64,000 bases of DNA from Dromaius novaehollandiae (taxonomy: Eukaryota; Chordata; Aves; Casuariiformes; Dromaiidae). The stretch covers positions 140,760,721 to 140,824,720 of the forward strand of contig NC_088098.1 of assembly GCF_036370855.1 (NCBI RefSeq), written 5' to 3'. The notes beneath the pieces are model-generated. The model was not told where the DNA came from, ran no database searches, and saw only the letters and a list, made by a program, of their open reading frames with translations. Below are positions 13,184-24,681 of this stretch, piece after piece; the first letter of the stretch is position 1, and each line of letters begins with the position of its first letter. Both the position numbers and the translations under genes were made by a program.

Positions 13184-14933
13184 GTGCATAGCAGGGACAC
13201 AAAACAAAATGCCTCAGAAATCCAGTGTTGAGCTGTTACATTGTGTGGCCAGCAGTAATCAAATCTATTTACGTTCATTTTCTTTTCTTTCTTTTTTTTT
13301 TCATATTCATATTCATTCATTTGAATACTAGAGAATCATAAAGGAGCTAGCCTGAATGTTCAAAACCAAGGCTGACACAGAATTACATTCCCTTCCTCTA
13401 AGCTTTAAGAACAATTCCTGGCTGGTTTAGTACATGTGTATAATGTTGATCAGGATGGCTGAAGGAGGATACAGCCTGTCCAGCTAAACTTGCATAGAAG
13501 AGCTATCTGCTGTCCTGAGATTTTTTTTTTTTTTTTTTTTTGGGGGGGGGGGGGAGGAAGAGGGGAGGGAGATACATTAAGTTTGGTATTGGAAACAAAA
13601 ATAAAGATATTCAAATGTCTGCTCATGCTCAATTTGAGATGAGTGAAAGACTTTTTCAGACCTTCTGGTTTAGTCGCTTAGTTTCAGCATGATATGACTA
13701 TGTCCTGATGGGTTCAACAGACACCTGTGAGGAGGGCAACTCAGAATCAGTCTCATCTTCCTTTGACCTCAGGCAAGGTTTTCTCAGACAACATATTTTT
13801 TTAGCTATAAGATTTTAGCCTCTGCAGTTTGAGTGCCTTCCTTCCAATTTTTCATACTGGAACTACTTCACTTTTTATTACAAATGTTTGACGTTGACAG
13901 GGATGATGCCCAAGTTTTTTTTTTTTTGGTTTTTTTTTTTACCTATGACTCAGAAAAACCTAAAAAGGCATTTGCAGTCTTACCATTAAGAAAAAAAACA
14001 TTGAAAAAAATCTATAAAAATATGATATTCAGCTCCCATGCTGTTGTTAGTAACTCATGGAAACAATATCCTTATGAAAAGAACTGGAAAGAGAAGACAA
14101 AACTTTGTTTGTTACATAGGTTTTAACTACAGAACAAAAATAAGGATACTAGAGCTGACACACCTTTAACTAAAAGTGAATTTTAGACAAATACATGAAT
14201 GCTGGAGACAGATGCCTAAATATACCTAAAATTATATCAGGAACACTGTGATCCTGACTTACTAAAATTCTAGCTGTGTCATACCTTTATTTACTTCTGC
14301 CATTGTTTCTATTATGAATCTCCAAAATCTTTATTGTATTAACCTCAAACAGAGGCAAAATCTTCTTCCAATGGTACTTTGTTCTGGCAGGTAGTGAAAA
14401 GTATTTGAAATGGTTTAATACATTAAAATATTGCAAAATCTGTTTTTTTTATTTTAAAGTAGATATTTTAAAATAAAAGCGGAGGGGGAAATTTTGATGC
14501 AAATATTCTGAAATTTAAATGTCTTTGAACAATTTTATGTTTATTTGAGCAAATGAGCTACGTATAACACACAAATTTAGTTTAGTTAACTGCTAGCAAT
14601 AAAAAGGAGCACAATAAAGATTAATTTGCAACAAACCAAATGTTATGCTAAAAAAGGTTTCAACATAAGAAAAAAAATCAGAGAAGATATTAGTTTTTAG
14701 TTTCCTGAATAATTAAAACAAACTTTTGTCTTTTGGGGGATCCTAAGAGTCATGTAAGCCCAGAAATTATGTTTTAGAAGAATCTTGAAAATTAGAAGTC
14801 CTATTAAAACACTGCGCCTTTGATATTGCTATGCTGATTCTACTTGCATGTACTTCCAGGAAGATCATTTCCATGAAATCTGTGTGTGGTCACATGAAAA
14901 AAATCTTTCCATTGTCAAACCACAGAAAATCTC
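13184..14933. other. Spacer between the two repeat copies
   Basis: About 1.75 kb of AT-rich DNA with no recognisable retroviral gag, pol or env motif and no long frame. It holds the T21-G13 tract (13521-13554), two T runs at about 13914-13938 and A-rich stretches near 13990-14020. If the flanking copies were LTRs of one provirus, its coding interior is gone or was never here. A simple local duplication explains the layout equally well. Confidence 0.6.
13521..13554 (+). repeat. T21-G13 homopolymer junction
   Basis: Twenty-one T (13521-13541) are followed directly by thirteen G (13542-13554) and then a GA-rich stretch (AGGAAGAGGGGAGGGAG). The G run and the following G clusters could support G-quadruplex formation on the plus strand. 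The minus-strand frame crossing it gives poly-lysine and poly-proline and is an artefact. Confidence 0.95.
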
Positions 14934-15328
14934 TGTCAAGTATTGCTATGGCTTATTGAATTAGAACTTTCTAAGTAAACATTTTCTGAAACTCGTAAGA
15001 GCAGGCAATGGACCCTCTGAATAGGAAAAATCAACTAAACAGTTGACAGAGCAGACATGGCAAAACTTACTGAAGAACTGGAGAAAAACAAAAATAAGTT
15101 TTGGTCATATATATCTTTCAGCTATGCCCCAATATCAATGTATGCCAGGAAAACAGGTCATTTGCCCAGTCTTGGAATCAACATACCATTCATGTTGCTG
15201 AAAGGAATCCACAAGATATGATATATCTGAAAACCAGCCTCACAGCTTTTTATGACTTCTCATCAAGACTATTGATAAAATTCTTAGTGATTTTTATTTT
15301 ACACCATATTCTATTTTTCACTGTTTCA
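14934..15328 (+). repeat. Unnamed dispersed or duplicated repeat, copy 2
   Basis: The longer, 395-bp partner of the segment at 12910-13183. It contains two stretches missing from copy 1: about 14 bp after GCAGACATG, and about 105 bp (roughly 15190-15295) containing GAATCCACAAGATATGATA. An 88-codon plus-strand frame (15101-15367) runs through it but is broken in copy 1 by indels, so selection on a protein is not supported. Upstream flanks of the two copies are unrelated, so homology really begins near TGTC(C/A)AGTATTGC. Confidence 0.8.
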
Positions 15329-16650
15329 CATGTTTATTCTTTAAAGCTTTTTTGTTGTATTTCATAGGTAGATATGCCATCAATGCAAAAAAGGTTGTGA
15401 AGATGAGTATGGGTTATTCCTGGAAAAAAATTTGTTAAGACTTTGGAAAAAAGTACTTCCACCTATGCCAGTGTAACTATTCATATAATATGCAAATATG
15501 TCAGAATACATTTCTTTTCAATAAGGTCATTTTTCAGTAATATAGAGTATGACTGCTGAGGACTAAAACCAGAATTGTTATACTAAAATGTACCATAGAT
15601 CTGGATTGCTAGCGTAAAAAGCATAAGCTTTGTATGTGAGTAAATGTGCATTCACACAGAGAAAAATCAGTGAGCCAGGGAAAAAGGATTTTCTTTTACC
15701 GCTGTTGCAAAGGAGTGTTTCTGGATTTCAGTAATGTTTTGGTTTAAGCTTTGGATGAAGGTTTAAGGACAAGTTTGTGTTTTTCACACCAGTTCACCTG
15801 CCATCCCAAGTCACTATCTACAAGCTTGGGACTAAGATGGTCTAATGAGTAATCTCCCTTGCTGCTGTAGTCTTATTTCAGCTCTTGCGCTCAGTGGATT
15901 TCATTGGATTTTAGGGTTGACTGCCACTGCTCTATCGTTTTAGCTCTTCAAGGGAATACTGAAAAGAAAAAAAAAAAAGTTGAAAAGGTCATTGCCATAG
16001 TTTCCCTGTAGTCCTACTGTCCTGCCCAATGAAGTCTCAAACACTAAACTCAGACTTGCTAGCAGCAGATAATGAGACAGGATAACAATAAAGAGGTTAG
16101 GTTAGTTTGTCTTTGAAATGGCTTGAAGGATATTCTTTGTCTATTTAATGGGTTTTCTAGAGAGCTGGAAGAAAGACACTTTTGCACTAACTCTAACTAC
16201 AGTAGCAGGCTACTTGGAAAAGTCTGATGCTATAGTGGTGGAGCATTTTGACTTACTTTTGAGACAAGAACTGCATGAACAGTTTAAGTCCCATGCAACA
16301 GAGGTAGAGTGAAAATGATCATTTGGTATTTTTCATCTGGCATTTCAGAAGATTCCAAATCCATTTTGCTAAGTGCATAGAATATCCTGGCATGATTCCA
16401 GGAAGCACAGCAAGTCTTCAGGTTTTAGGCTTTAAGATTCTTGCAAGTGACACTCAGTGCTAGAAGTAAGCCCTCCCATTCTGAACAAGAAATTCTAGAG
16501 TCCAACATGCTCACAGATCCTTGATTTTGTGTTTAAACAGATGTAAAACAGATGGCAAACCGAAACTAGTGTCCGTAACCTTCCGTCCTAAATATCCATC
16601 TCAAGGCTGTAGCTGTGCCCCTAAATGAGACTAGAACTAGAATTTGAACT
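15329..16650. other. Unique AT-rich non-coding DNA
   Basis: No gene, repeat family or RNA is recognised. There is an A run at about 15966-15978. No open frame has a recognisable domain. Confidence 0.65.
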
Positions 16651-17315
16651 GTCACAGAAGCACAGAATAGTTGGAGTTGGAAGGGATCTCTGGGGATCGT
16701 CTGGTCCCACCTGCCTGCTTACTCAGGGTCAGGTAGAGCTGGTTGCCCAGAACTGTGTCCAGTTGGGTTTTGAGTATCTCCAAAGATGGAGACCCCACAA
16801 CCTCTCTGGGCTACCTGTGCCAGTGTTCAACCACCCTCAAGTAAGGAAGTGTTTTCTTTTGTTCAAGTGGAATTTCCTGTGTTTCCGTTTGTGCCCATTG
16901 CCTCTTGTCCTGCCAGTGGGCACCACTGAGAAGAGTCTGGTCTCATCCTCTTGACGCTCTTCCATCAGATATTTATACGCATTAATAAGATTCCCCACCC
17001 CCACCCCGAGCCTCCTTCTCTCCAGGCTGAAAAGTCCCATATCTCTCAGCCTTTCCTCATAGGAGAGATGCTCCAGCTCCGTAATCACTTTTGTGTCCCT
17101 TTGCTGGACTCCCTCCAGTAAGTCCATGTCTCTCTTGTACTGGGGAGCCCAGAACTGGACACAGCACTCCAGGTGTGGCTTCACCAGTGTTGAGTGGAGG
17201 GGAAGGATCCCCTCCCTCACCCTGTTCTTGCTAAATCAGCCCAGGATGCCATTGGCCTTTTTGCCCTACGGGCTCATTGCTGGCTTACGTTGAACTTGCC
17301 CACCAGGACCAACTT
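16651..17315 (-). mobile_element. CR1 LINE, 5'-truncated, minus strand
   Basis: On the minus strand this reads as the 3' third of a CR1 retrotransposon: the C-terminal part of ORF2, a 3' untranslated region with the CAACCTCTCTGG-type landmark on the plus strand, and a tail of octamers (ATTCTGTG, CTTCTGTG) at 16651-16670. CR1 inserts by target-primed reverse transcription and is normally 5' truncated, as here. The copy belongs to the CR1 type whose antisense 3' end reads TTGGAGTTGGAAGGGATCTC. It is relatively well preserved, with one long frame still readable. Confidence 0.93.
16837..17220 (-). pseudogene. CR1 ORF2 C-terminal fragment
   Basis: A 127-codon open frame gives the C-terminal tail of CR1 ORF2 (endonuclease/reverse transcriptase polyprotein). 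Recognisable blocks, in order, are [20 protein letters not shown] (about residues 9-28), [20 protein letters not shown] (about 33-52), [19 protein letters not shown] (about 53-71) and GRTRGNGHK (about 102-110). These lie downstream of the reverse transcriptase catalytic core, which is absent. The fragment is part of a dead, 5'-truncated element and has no start context of its own. It survives open by chance and relative youth rather than as a host gene. Confidence 0.9.
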
Positions 17316-19868
17316 CCTCCAGTAGTTAGCTATCTAGCTTCTCCTAATGAGTCATAAATTAAAATGTAGTGACATACATAAGTGTGCAGAAAAGTCAGAT
17401 AAGATGACTTAATGGTTCCTTTTGCCTTAAAGTCTATAAATCTGGAAATCCATCTATCTAAACTGGAAGCATGACTGGAAGAAACTATATTTTTGAAAGT
17501 TCCAGATCACTGGAATTGTTTTCCCAAAGGAGGAAAGACATTTTATAGTGAAAGTTAAAGTGGACAGGTATAAACATAATTCTTCTTTTTCCCCTCTTTT
17601 TTTTTTTGTCCCTGAATACATATAATTATGTTCAGTTGCCCCATTATTAGACCTATTTAGTAAAATAAACAGGAATGTGCAAACAAGGTTCTTTCTGAAT
17701 TTGAACCTAAGCTCTGTTAACTTTACTTAGTATAAAAATATAGAAACATAATATTAATTTGATATTATGGTCATTGAGAAGATCAGGACAGTAAATATGT
17801 ACATAGCTCAATCCAATAATTTTACATAATCGTGTAAATTTAATGTAGCATTCTGAATAGTGGAGTGAAGCACTAATCTTATTCATGTTCTGTCAGGAAA
17901 ACACACTGCAGAAACCTTAGTTCTTCAAATTTAAAAGGGTGTAAATCCCTTTGAAGCTGATAGGACTGTGTTTATACATATCAAGTGTGTATTTAAGAAT
18001 CACTTGCATAGAATTTTGTTATTAAAACAAAGGGCAGAAAGTAATAGAAGAAAAATGAAATCCTTGATGCACTGTCATTTTTGTAACATATATTTGTACA
18101 CAAAAAGTATTTTAGAAGTCTCTAATATAGTCTAACCAAGTCACCAGCGAAGCAATTAAAGTAACCAGTCTCTGTGTTTTCTTCAAGTCTTCTGCAGCTG
18201 AATAAGGGAACACCTGGCAAAAATTCTATGTTATTTCAAAAGTTTTATATGTTCTGGGTGGAATTATGCCCTTTTGATGAAACCGAGCTGCCTGAGAAAC
18301 CACATTGAAATTATCATTAGATTTGAGAAGCTAAATTTAATACAAAGTTTATATAAGTATACATAAGTATTCTGCTTTCTTACAGACAGAACTCATTCCT
18401 TGTATTGAGGGTATGAACAGAATTAGCTGTCATCAGCCTTGTTTCTTAATAAGGTTATGAATATCAAGAATGTTTTAATCTTTTATTTTTATGGGAGAAT
18501 AGGAAAAGCTGGAGTTTTGGAATACATGCAAATAGATACAAGTATAGATAGATATTCTGGATAAAAGTCTTACTTATCACAGAAAAGAAATCAGATTTCT
18601 CTGCATTAGAGGAAACTAATGATTTTTTTCACTATTTTTTAAATGTATTATAATTACTTTGTAAAAAGTAGCTGTAATAACTTCCTCTTTTGCATGTTTG
18701 AGACAAATACTTGATACGCTACAAAAATCCTTGCTTGCTACTTTCTTTTCTAATTCATTGCATCCATGAGATGATTGACAACTGAAAGATTATTTCTTCT
18801 AAGTCACCCAGTCTGGGATGTCATTTGCACATGACCAACTCATTACATTTTTTTTTCAGTAAACTCCTTGGATTAGAGCTATATCATTTATTTGTTCTTC
18901 ATAGTTTTCTGTAAAGCTTTATTGCAAAGTGCAAAAGAGGCAGTAAAAAGAAGCAAGCATTAAGTACAAAAAAAAAAGGTTATTTCTGATATTTCAAAAG
19001 TTATAGTTGAATTATGTCCTTCAGAAGTGCATGAATTTACACTAACAGAGGCTGAAGACTAAGTAAAACACTTTCATTCTTCTCCAGCGGTGTGCCTCTA
19101 TTCTCACCTTTAGGAAACATTTTCAGGAATGACCATTGGTCATTCTCTTTCACTGCTCATGTACATCTCATTCTCGTGATGGAAGTCACCCACTTACTTA
19201 CCTTTAGCCACCTAAGGTGACACAAGAATATCCTGACTTTGCCTTGGTGAAGAGTGATTTCAGTGCAAAGAGGAGCTGACTGCAGTGAGTCATGACAAAA
19301 AGAACAATGAAAGCAAGAACTGAGAATGAGTTGTGACACAGATCATAGGTCAACAGCTAAGAGGAAAACAGTCTGAAACTGCTGAAAAGATATATTTTAT
19401 ATATTTATGGACTGATCTGATTGGCAGTCTGTGCCCACATCTGGCTGTAAAGCCCTCAGCAGTAGACAGCAGGGTGGAGGTGGAGGGGGTGGACACACAC
19501 ATCCATATGTGGATGCCCAACACCACATGGAGACAGCGAGTCCGAGATGGAACAGTTATGCATTGGTGCAGAGCCTACAATCAATCTACAATCAGTCTCA
19601 GTGAGAGTATCACATTGCCTGGGGCAGGTGTCAGCTGATGCCTGGTGTGTGTACGAGTGTGTGAGTGCGAGTGAGAGAAATGTCTTCTGATATAGCCTGT
19701 GCCTTGCTTGTTCAGCTCAAAAATTAAACACAGCATTGTCATGTTGTTTAGTGTTCCTTTCCCTCCTCTCCACCATGTCATAAGGTAAAGAAGGCATCTT
19801 CAGAAGACAATTCTTCTTACTTGGAGATGATTGATTCAAGTCAAACAGAGTAGAAAACATCTGCAATG
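17316..19868. other. Unique AT-rich non-coding DNA
   Basis: Mostly AT-rich sequence with no recognised gene. From about 19410 to 19760 the base composition becomes richer in GC, with a GGTGGAGGTGGAGGGGGTGG purine stretch near 19470 and a GTGTGTGTACGAGTGTGTGAGTGCGAGTG stretch near 19645-19673. This may be an older unrecognised repeat. The overlapping frames at 19333-19638 plus and 19581-19781 minus show no known motif. Confidence 0.55.
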
Positions 19869-19977
19869 TCTCCTCTCCTCTCCTCTCCTCTCCTCTCCTC
19901 TCCTCTCCTCTCCTCTCCTCTCCTCTCCTCTCCTCTCCTCTCCTCTCCTCTCCTCTCCTCTCCTCTCCTCTCCTCTC
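19869..19977 (+). repeat. (TCTCC)n pentanucleotide array, about 22 units
   Basis: About 109 bp of perfectly uninterrupted TCTCC units with all-pyrimidine plus strand. The array is a perfect mirror repeat, a sequence class able to form intramolecular triplex (H-DNA) under supercoiling. Perfect periodicity implies recent expansion or active slippage. The plus-strand frame across it encodes a repetitive Ser-Pro-Leu-Leu-Ser peptide and is an artefact. Confidence 0.98.
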
Positions 19978-20539
19978 AAGTTGTCATAGAACTGTTTAGA
20001 ACAAGAAACTGGACGGGCACAACCAATCTTGGTTCATACATACTGAATAAATGGGAGGAAGGGGTGAATGCACAGGTTGGGGAGAGGCCTAGGCAGGGAA
20101 AGGCAGGGCGGGAGTGCCCTCAGGGCCTGGATGTGCATTCCTGAATAGCGGAAACCCAGATTTCTCCTTAGAGCATCAAGTAGGTACGTAGCAGTAGTAG
20201 AGGAAATGGGTACTGGGTTTGGGAATAACAGAATTAGAGGAACAATCTTTGAGATGAAAATAAAAATTAGAAAGTTGGAACACAGATTGGATGGAGGACT
20301 GAGCTGAATTTCTTAAAGAAAAATAAAGTAAAAACAGCACTGTGTGTCACAAAGAAACCCCCCTGAAGAATTATACACGTAGGTGCGAAATGAGAGCATG
20401 TATAATGCTGATAGACCTTGTAATCAATGAAATAGGGTTGAAGGGGTCCTACCTCAAGTGTATGTGCACAGATAAGGAAGTGCCGAGAAGCCAGCATGGT
20501 AGGAGAAGCTCTTTCCCTTTACTGGGAAATCAGCACAAC
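19978..20539. other. Region upstream of CR1 with uncertain content
   Basis: Moderately GC-rich sequence between the TCTCC array and the first certain CR1 block. The last part (about 20455-20540, with GAAGCCAGCATGGTAGGAGAAG) may be the 5' part of the same CR1, but I cannot align it confidently. No independent gene is visible. The minus-strand frames at 20267-20497 and 20454-20648 are antisense to this or to CR1. Confidence 0.45.
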
Positions 20540-21935
20540 TGGGTGCCTCTCTGAAGTGCCTGTACAGTAATGCACACAGCATGGGGAAGAAGGAGGAGGA
20601 ACTGGAGATCTGTATGCAGTTGCATGGCTGTGAACACATTGGGATCACGGAGATGTCCTGGGATAGCTCAAATAGCTGGAGTGCTGAGAAAGCTGGCTAA
20701 TGTCCTTACAAGGCTACTTTCTATGATGTCTGAAAGGTTGTAGATATTGCAGAAAGTTCTTGACAACTGGAGAAAGGCATTTACATGTATCTGCAAAAGA
20801 CATCAAAAGTTCAACCCAGGAAACTGCATGCAGGTCAGCCTCACTTCAGTCCCGGGCAAAGTCATGGAGTGAGTCCTCTTGGTGAAAATTTCTGGGCACA
20901 GAAAAGAGAATAAGGTGTCTGGGAGAAGCCAGCATGGGTTTACCAATGGTATACTGTTCCTGACCAACCTGACTATGATAAAATGACTGGATCTTGGATG
21001 GATCGTGGATAAGAGAATAGCAGCGAATTGAGAGCAGTGGTCATTCACCTTTAGGAAACCTTTCAACACTATGTCTCACAAATTTCTTGTGGCCAAGTTG
21101 GGTCATTGCAGTCTGGATGGGTAGACATCTGGATGGTGAAAAATTGGTTGGATGATTGGGTCTGGAGGGTGCTTAATGGGTCATATTCTACCAGGATGCC
21201 TCTGTCAAGTGGAGTACCACAGGGGTCTATCCTACGACTAGTCCTGTTTAACATCTTTACCAATGATCTGGAAAAGGTGATGGAGTACATTCTTGTCACA
21301 TTTGCAGATGACATCAAGCTGGAGGGACTAGTTGACACACTCAAGGGCAGGGCTGACATTTGGAGGGATCCAGACAGGCTGGACAAATGGGTTAACAGGA
21401 ACCCCATGTGATTCAACAAGGACAAATGCCTGCCCAAGGGAAGGAAGAGCCCCTGCAATGACAAAGGATGGGACTGGAGGGGCTGTGGAGCAGCTCTGTG
21501 GGGCTGGGGCCCCTGGGGGTCATGGTAGACAATGAGTTGACTGTAAGGCAGCAGCGTGCCCATAGGTTGATGGAGAAGGCATGGTTTTGGGGAGACCTAG
21601 AAGCCCCCATCACCTACAAGATGTCATTGAGGACACAGAGCCAGGCTTCTCTCAGCAGTGAATGGTAGAAGGGAGAGACAACCAGCACAAGCTGAAATGA
21701 GAGAGGTTCAGGCTGGATATAAGGAGAAACTTTTTCCCCATGAAGACCATCAGGCAGTGGAGCAAGTGCCCTGTGAGGTTGTGCTGTCTCCGTTCTTGGA
21801 GGTTTTCAAGACCCAACTGGGCACAGCCCTGAGCAGCCTGGTCTGCTCTCAGAGCTGGCCCTGCTTTGGGCTTGGGGGTGGACTAGGGACCTCCTGAGGT
21901 CCTCTTCAGACTAAATTATTCTGTGATCCAATGAC
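20540..21935 (+). mobile_element. CR1 LINE, internally deleted, plus strand
   Basis: The segment starts with the beginning of the CR1 ORF2 endonuclease (frame near 20545-20690 reading SLKCLYSNAHSMGKKEEELE, then GITEMSWDSS, where CR1 has ITETWWDSS). It jumps, with stops and a deletion of most of the endonuclease and palm-proximal region, to the SFTFRKPFN-like zone near 21050. The reverse transcriptase core follows at 21106-21411, then the decayed C-terminus and a 3' tail ending AAATTATTCTGTGATCC near 21930. Many stops and frameshifts make it non-functional. A full CR1 is about 4.5 kb, so roughly a third is left. It lies about 560 bp downstream of the TCTCC array. Confidence 0.92.
21106..21411 (+). 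pseudogene. CR1 ORF2 reverse transcriptase fragment
   Basis: A 101-codon frame carries the central part of a non-LTR reverse transcriptase. It shows SGVPQGSILRLVLFNIFTND (about residues 36-55), corresponding to the conserved SGVPQGSVLGPVLFNIFIND block, and then TFADDIKLEG (about 66-75) with the F-A-D-D catalytic aspartate box intact. The frame closes just after NRNPM, where CR1 continues. Upstream and downstream CR1 sequence is interrupted by stops and by a large deletion, so this is a relic without activity. Confidence 0.9.
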
Positions 21936-24681
21936 TCTAGGTGCAGCAGTATATACAAGAGAAGGCAATGTATTTTTCCTTGGTTACAGGTTCAAGTACT
22001 TCATATAGGATTTACATCTTTTTCATATAGGGTAAAATCATTTTCATTCAATGCATGAGAATATTATAAATCAATATTTTGGCTACCAGCAGGCATCATC
22101 TTTTTACATTCTTGTTGCTTTTCTCTATATTTTCTTACTTGTCATTTAAACTTATGTAATGAAAATTGTTTGTTGAAATCTTTTCTGGCAACATTTATTA
22201 TATTTGTTAAGTTTCAGAAAATAAAACTCCCCTAACAGCAACAGCAACAAAATCTGAAGCATAGTGAGTTGGAGGTTGATTTCTACATATTACTGATATT
22301 TTGAAGACAACAGATTTGTTTGCATTATGTCATTTCCCAACCAGCACAGCATGTGCCTTCAATACAAAAATACTCATTGGGCTGTGCTGAAAATATTCCC
22401 AACCTAGGTCCAAATTAGATCCGAATAAGATCTCCTGAGTTTAGTAAGAACTTGAACGAAAGCCCCCAGCTGTACAGAATACATATAACAATATATGGAA
22501 AATATAATTCACCCTAGAAAATGCTATAAGAGTCATGGTGCCTCACTGGGTTATAGTGGAGAACAGCAGAGATTATATCAGAAATAAAAAAGCTGCAACA
22601 GAAACTAAAAAGCTACTGAAGAGGGAAAGCACATGCTCTAATAAACCATTCACTATGGAATGTTAACTGCTAGGTAAGACTGCTAAGATGACAAAATCCC
22701 CCAAGTGTATTTCCATAAAATTCAAGAATCAATGGGTACAACTAAAACAATATTCTGCCAAGCAGATCAGTGTTAATTTCCTCTGTAAATTCTGTCTCTC
22801 TGTATGCGGTTAATAATCTCACTAAACAAAGTGCATGACTGAAATAATATGCAGAAAATCCTACACAAACTCCCAAGTCAAAATGATAGTAAATTTTTAT
22901 AATAATGTACACTTCATTGAGTTAGGTTGGCACTGACTGAGATGCCTATATTCTGCCAAACGTACTACCTGATTCCATAAAGAAGTGCATGTATTTATTT
23001 CTGTGAATGATTGCATTAATTACATTTATTTAGAAATATAAAACAGTACAGGATCATTGGACTGGTCATAGCATTTCTCTGATTCTATTAAAAAATACAT
23101 TTTACTTAGCAGCACCTTATGTGTCATAATTTTAAAAAGAAATGAAAATAATTGACTACCAAAAAGGGGATATACTAATAAAATTTTGATAGCAGCAACT
23201 TGGAAAGTATTATCTCTGTAAAGAAAAATTGTGGTATTAAAGAGGGAAAAATGAATAATTTTGAGGACCAGAGCAAAATAAATAAGATGAAAATCAGGAA
23301 TAAGTAATGTAAAATCATGCACAAAATTTTGTTCCTAGTGGGAGCAACTGATTGAAAAAAAGTTGTATTAGGATCACCAGGCGACTATGTATTCCCAGGA
23401 CAATGTAGATCTGGAAAAGGTAATTCTGAAGTGGTAACAGAAAAGGTACTTCCATTAAAAAAAGGGAAACACACATGCTACTGATGAGACCTCAGAAACA
23501 GTCTGCATACAAATCATATTTAAGAACACTAATAATTGAAATGTAAAAAGAGAAAAGGAAGGATTACTTAGATAATAAGGGGGATAAAAACGTCTCATTT
23601 ACAGTGGGGAATTAAAAGTCTATCAGCCTGCAAAAACAAAACACTGAGAATGATATGATTAATATCTGTAATTTCTTAACGGAAGAGAATTAGAGAAGGA
23701 AATCAACAAATTAAAACAATTCAAGATATAAGGGAATGTTGGAACAAAAGCTAATGGGCAAAACCTATGAATATGCCTATGAATAAATGAAAGATGAATA
23801 TCTGAATGAGCTTCCTATATTAGGGAGTTATCATTAACTTTTCAGATGGAATAAGTAATATCTCTTGATCAAGTCATGGAAAGGACTGTGTGATGTGATG
23901 GTCTGCAACTGCAAAGGACTTGAACTAGTAGCTTAAAGAAGTTTGTTTCAGTTCCAGAACCTTTGACATTTTTTTATTTAGTAACTTGATTCATAGTTAG
24001 AATTCCACGAGCCTGAGTAAAAAATGAACAAATATGTCTTTTAAAAGATGGACAAAAGTATAAAATTTAGAGAAAAAAAAGAAAATAGATTTTAAATCAT
24101 AGTTCCATTGCAAATAATAATCTGCAGTACTGATAAGAATGTGAAAGTTATAATGTAAGATAAAGAGTTAAATAAAACTTGGAAACTTCCTTTTCTCTGT
24201 ATTTTGCCTTTGTGCTTTTTAATCCCCAACCCAACATTGCTGCTTATATTAACATGCAGGAATTACAGATGTTGAACAACATCTTGAGGCATATATTTCC
24301 ACAGACCAGAAGGTACAATGAATCTATGCCAGTTTACACTGGTTTAGAATTTGGGACTACATCTAAATTCTTACAGAGAATTCCTGATATTCCAATAGCT
24401 GCCTTCCTACATGATGAATAGCTTTCGTGTTGTCCTTTGTTTTAACCTGAATGAAATTATTTTGCTATTGCTGAGTATACAGGTGGAGGAAAAAATCAAA
24501 TAATTAGAATATTGTCCTGATTTCATCATTACAAGTGTGTAACAAAGATTCACACTGTATCTTAAACAGCTATCATAAAAGACAAAATTATTCTAACTTT
24601 AATTTTTAAAGAGGAATAATTTGTTGTTGTGATGTTGTAGCCAGTTAATTTTTTTAGACTATTGCTCTTGCATCGTTCTAG
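21936..24681. other. Unique AT-rich non-coding DNA
   Basis: AT-rich sequence with no recognised gene or repeat family. The 80-codon frame at 24179-24421 sits just before the candidate exon at 24.7 kb but has no flanking splice signals that would join it and no known motif. The minus-strand frame at 23026-23322 is hydrophobic and AT-driven. Confidence 0.6.

Noticed and set aside
12910-15328. A complete endogenous retrovirus bounded by two LTRs
   Set aside because: The copies begin with TG and end with CA, but there is no primer-binding site, no polypurine tract, no matching target-site duplication and no gag, pol or env trace in the 1.75 kb between them.
16625-16954. 109-codon plus-strand frame
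   Set aside because: It is antisense to the CR1 3' UTR and the end of ORF2 and starts in the flank; the real relic is on the minus strand.
19866-20144. A 92-codon plus-strand frame with perfect Ser-Pro-Leu-Leu-Ser repeats
   Set aside because: It is simply the translation of the (TCTCC)n array and its flank; no start context, splice site or conserved flank supports a protein.
21069-21563. The longest frame in the window, 164 codons on the minus strand
   Set aside because: It is antisense to the plus-strand CR1 reverse transcriptase region, whose sense strand carries VPQGS and FADD blocks, so the minus frame is a shadow.
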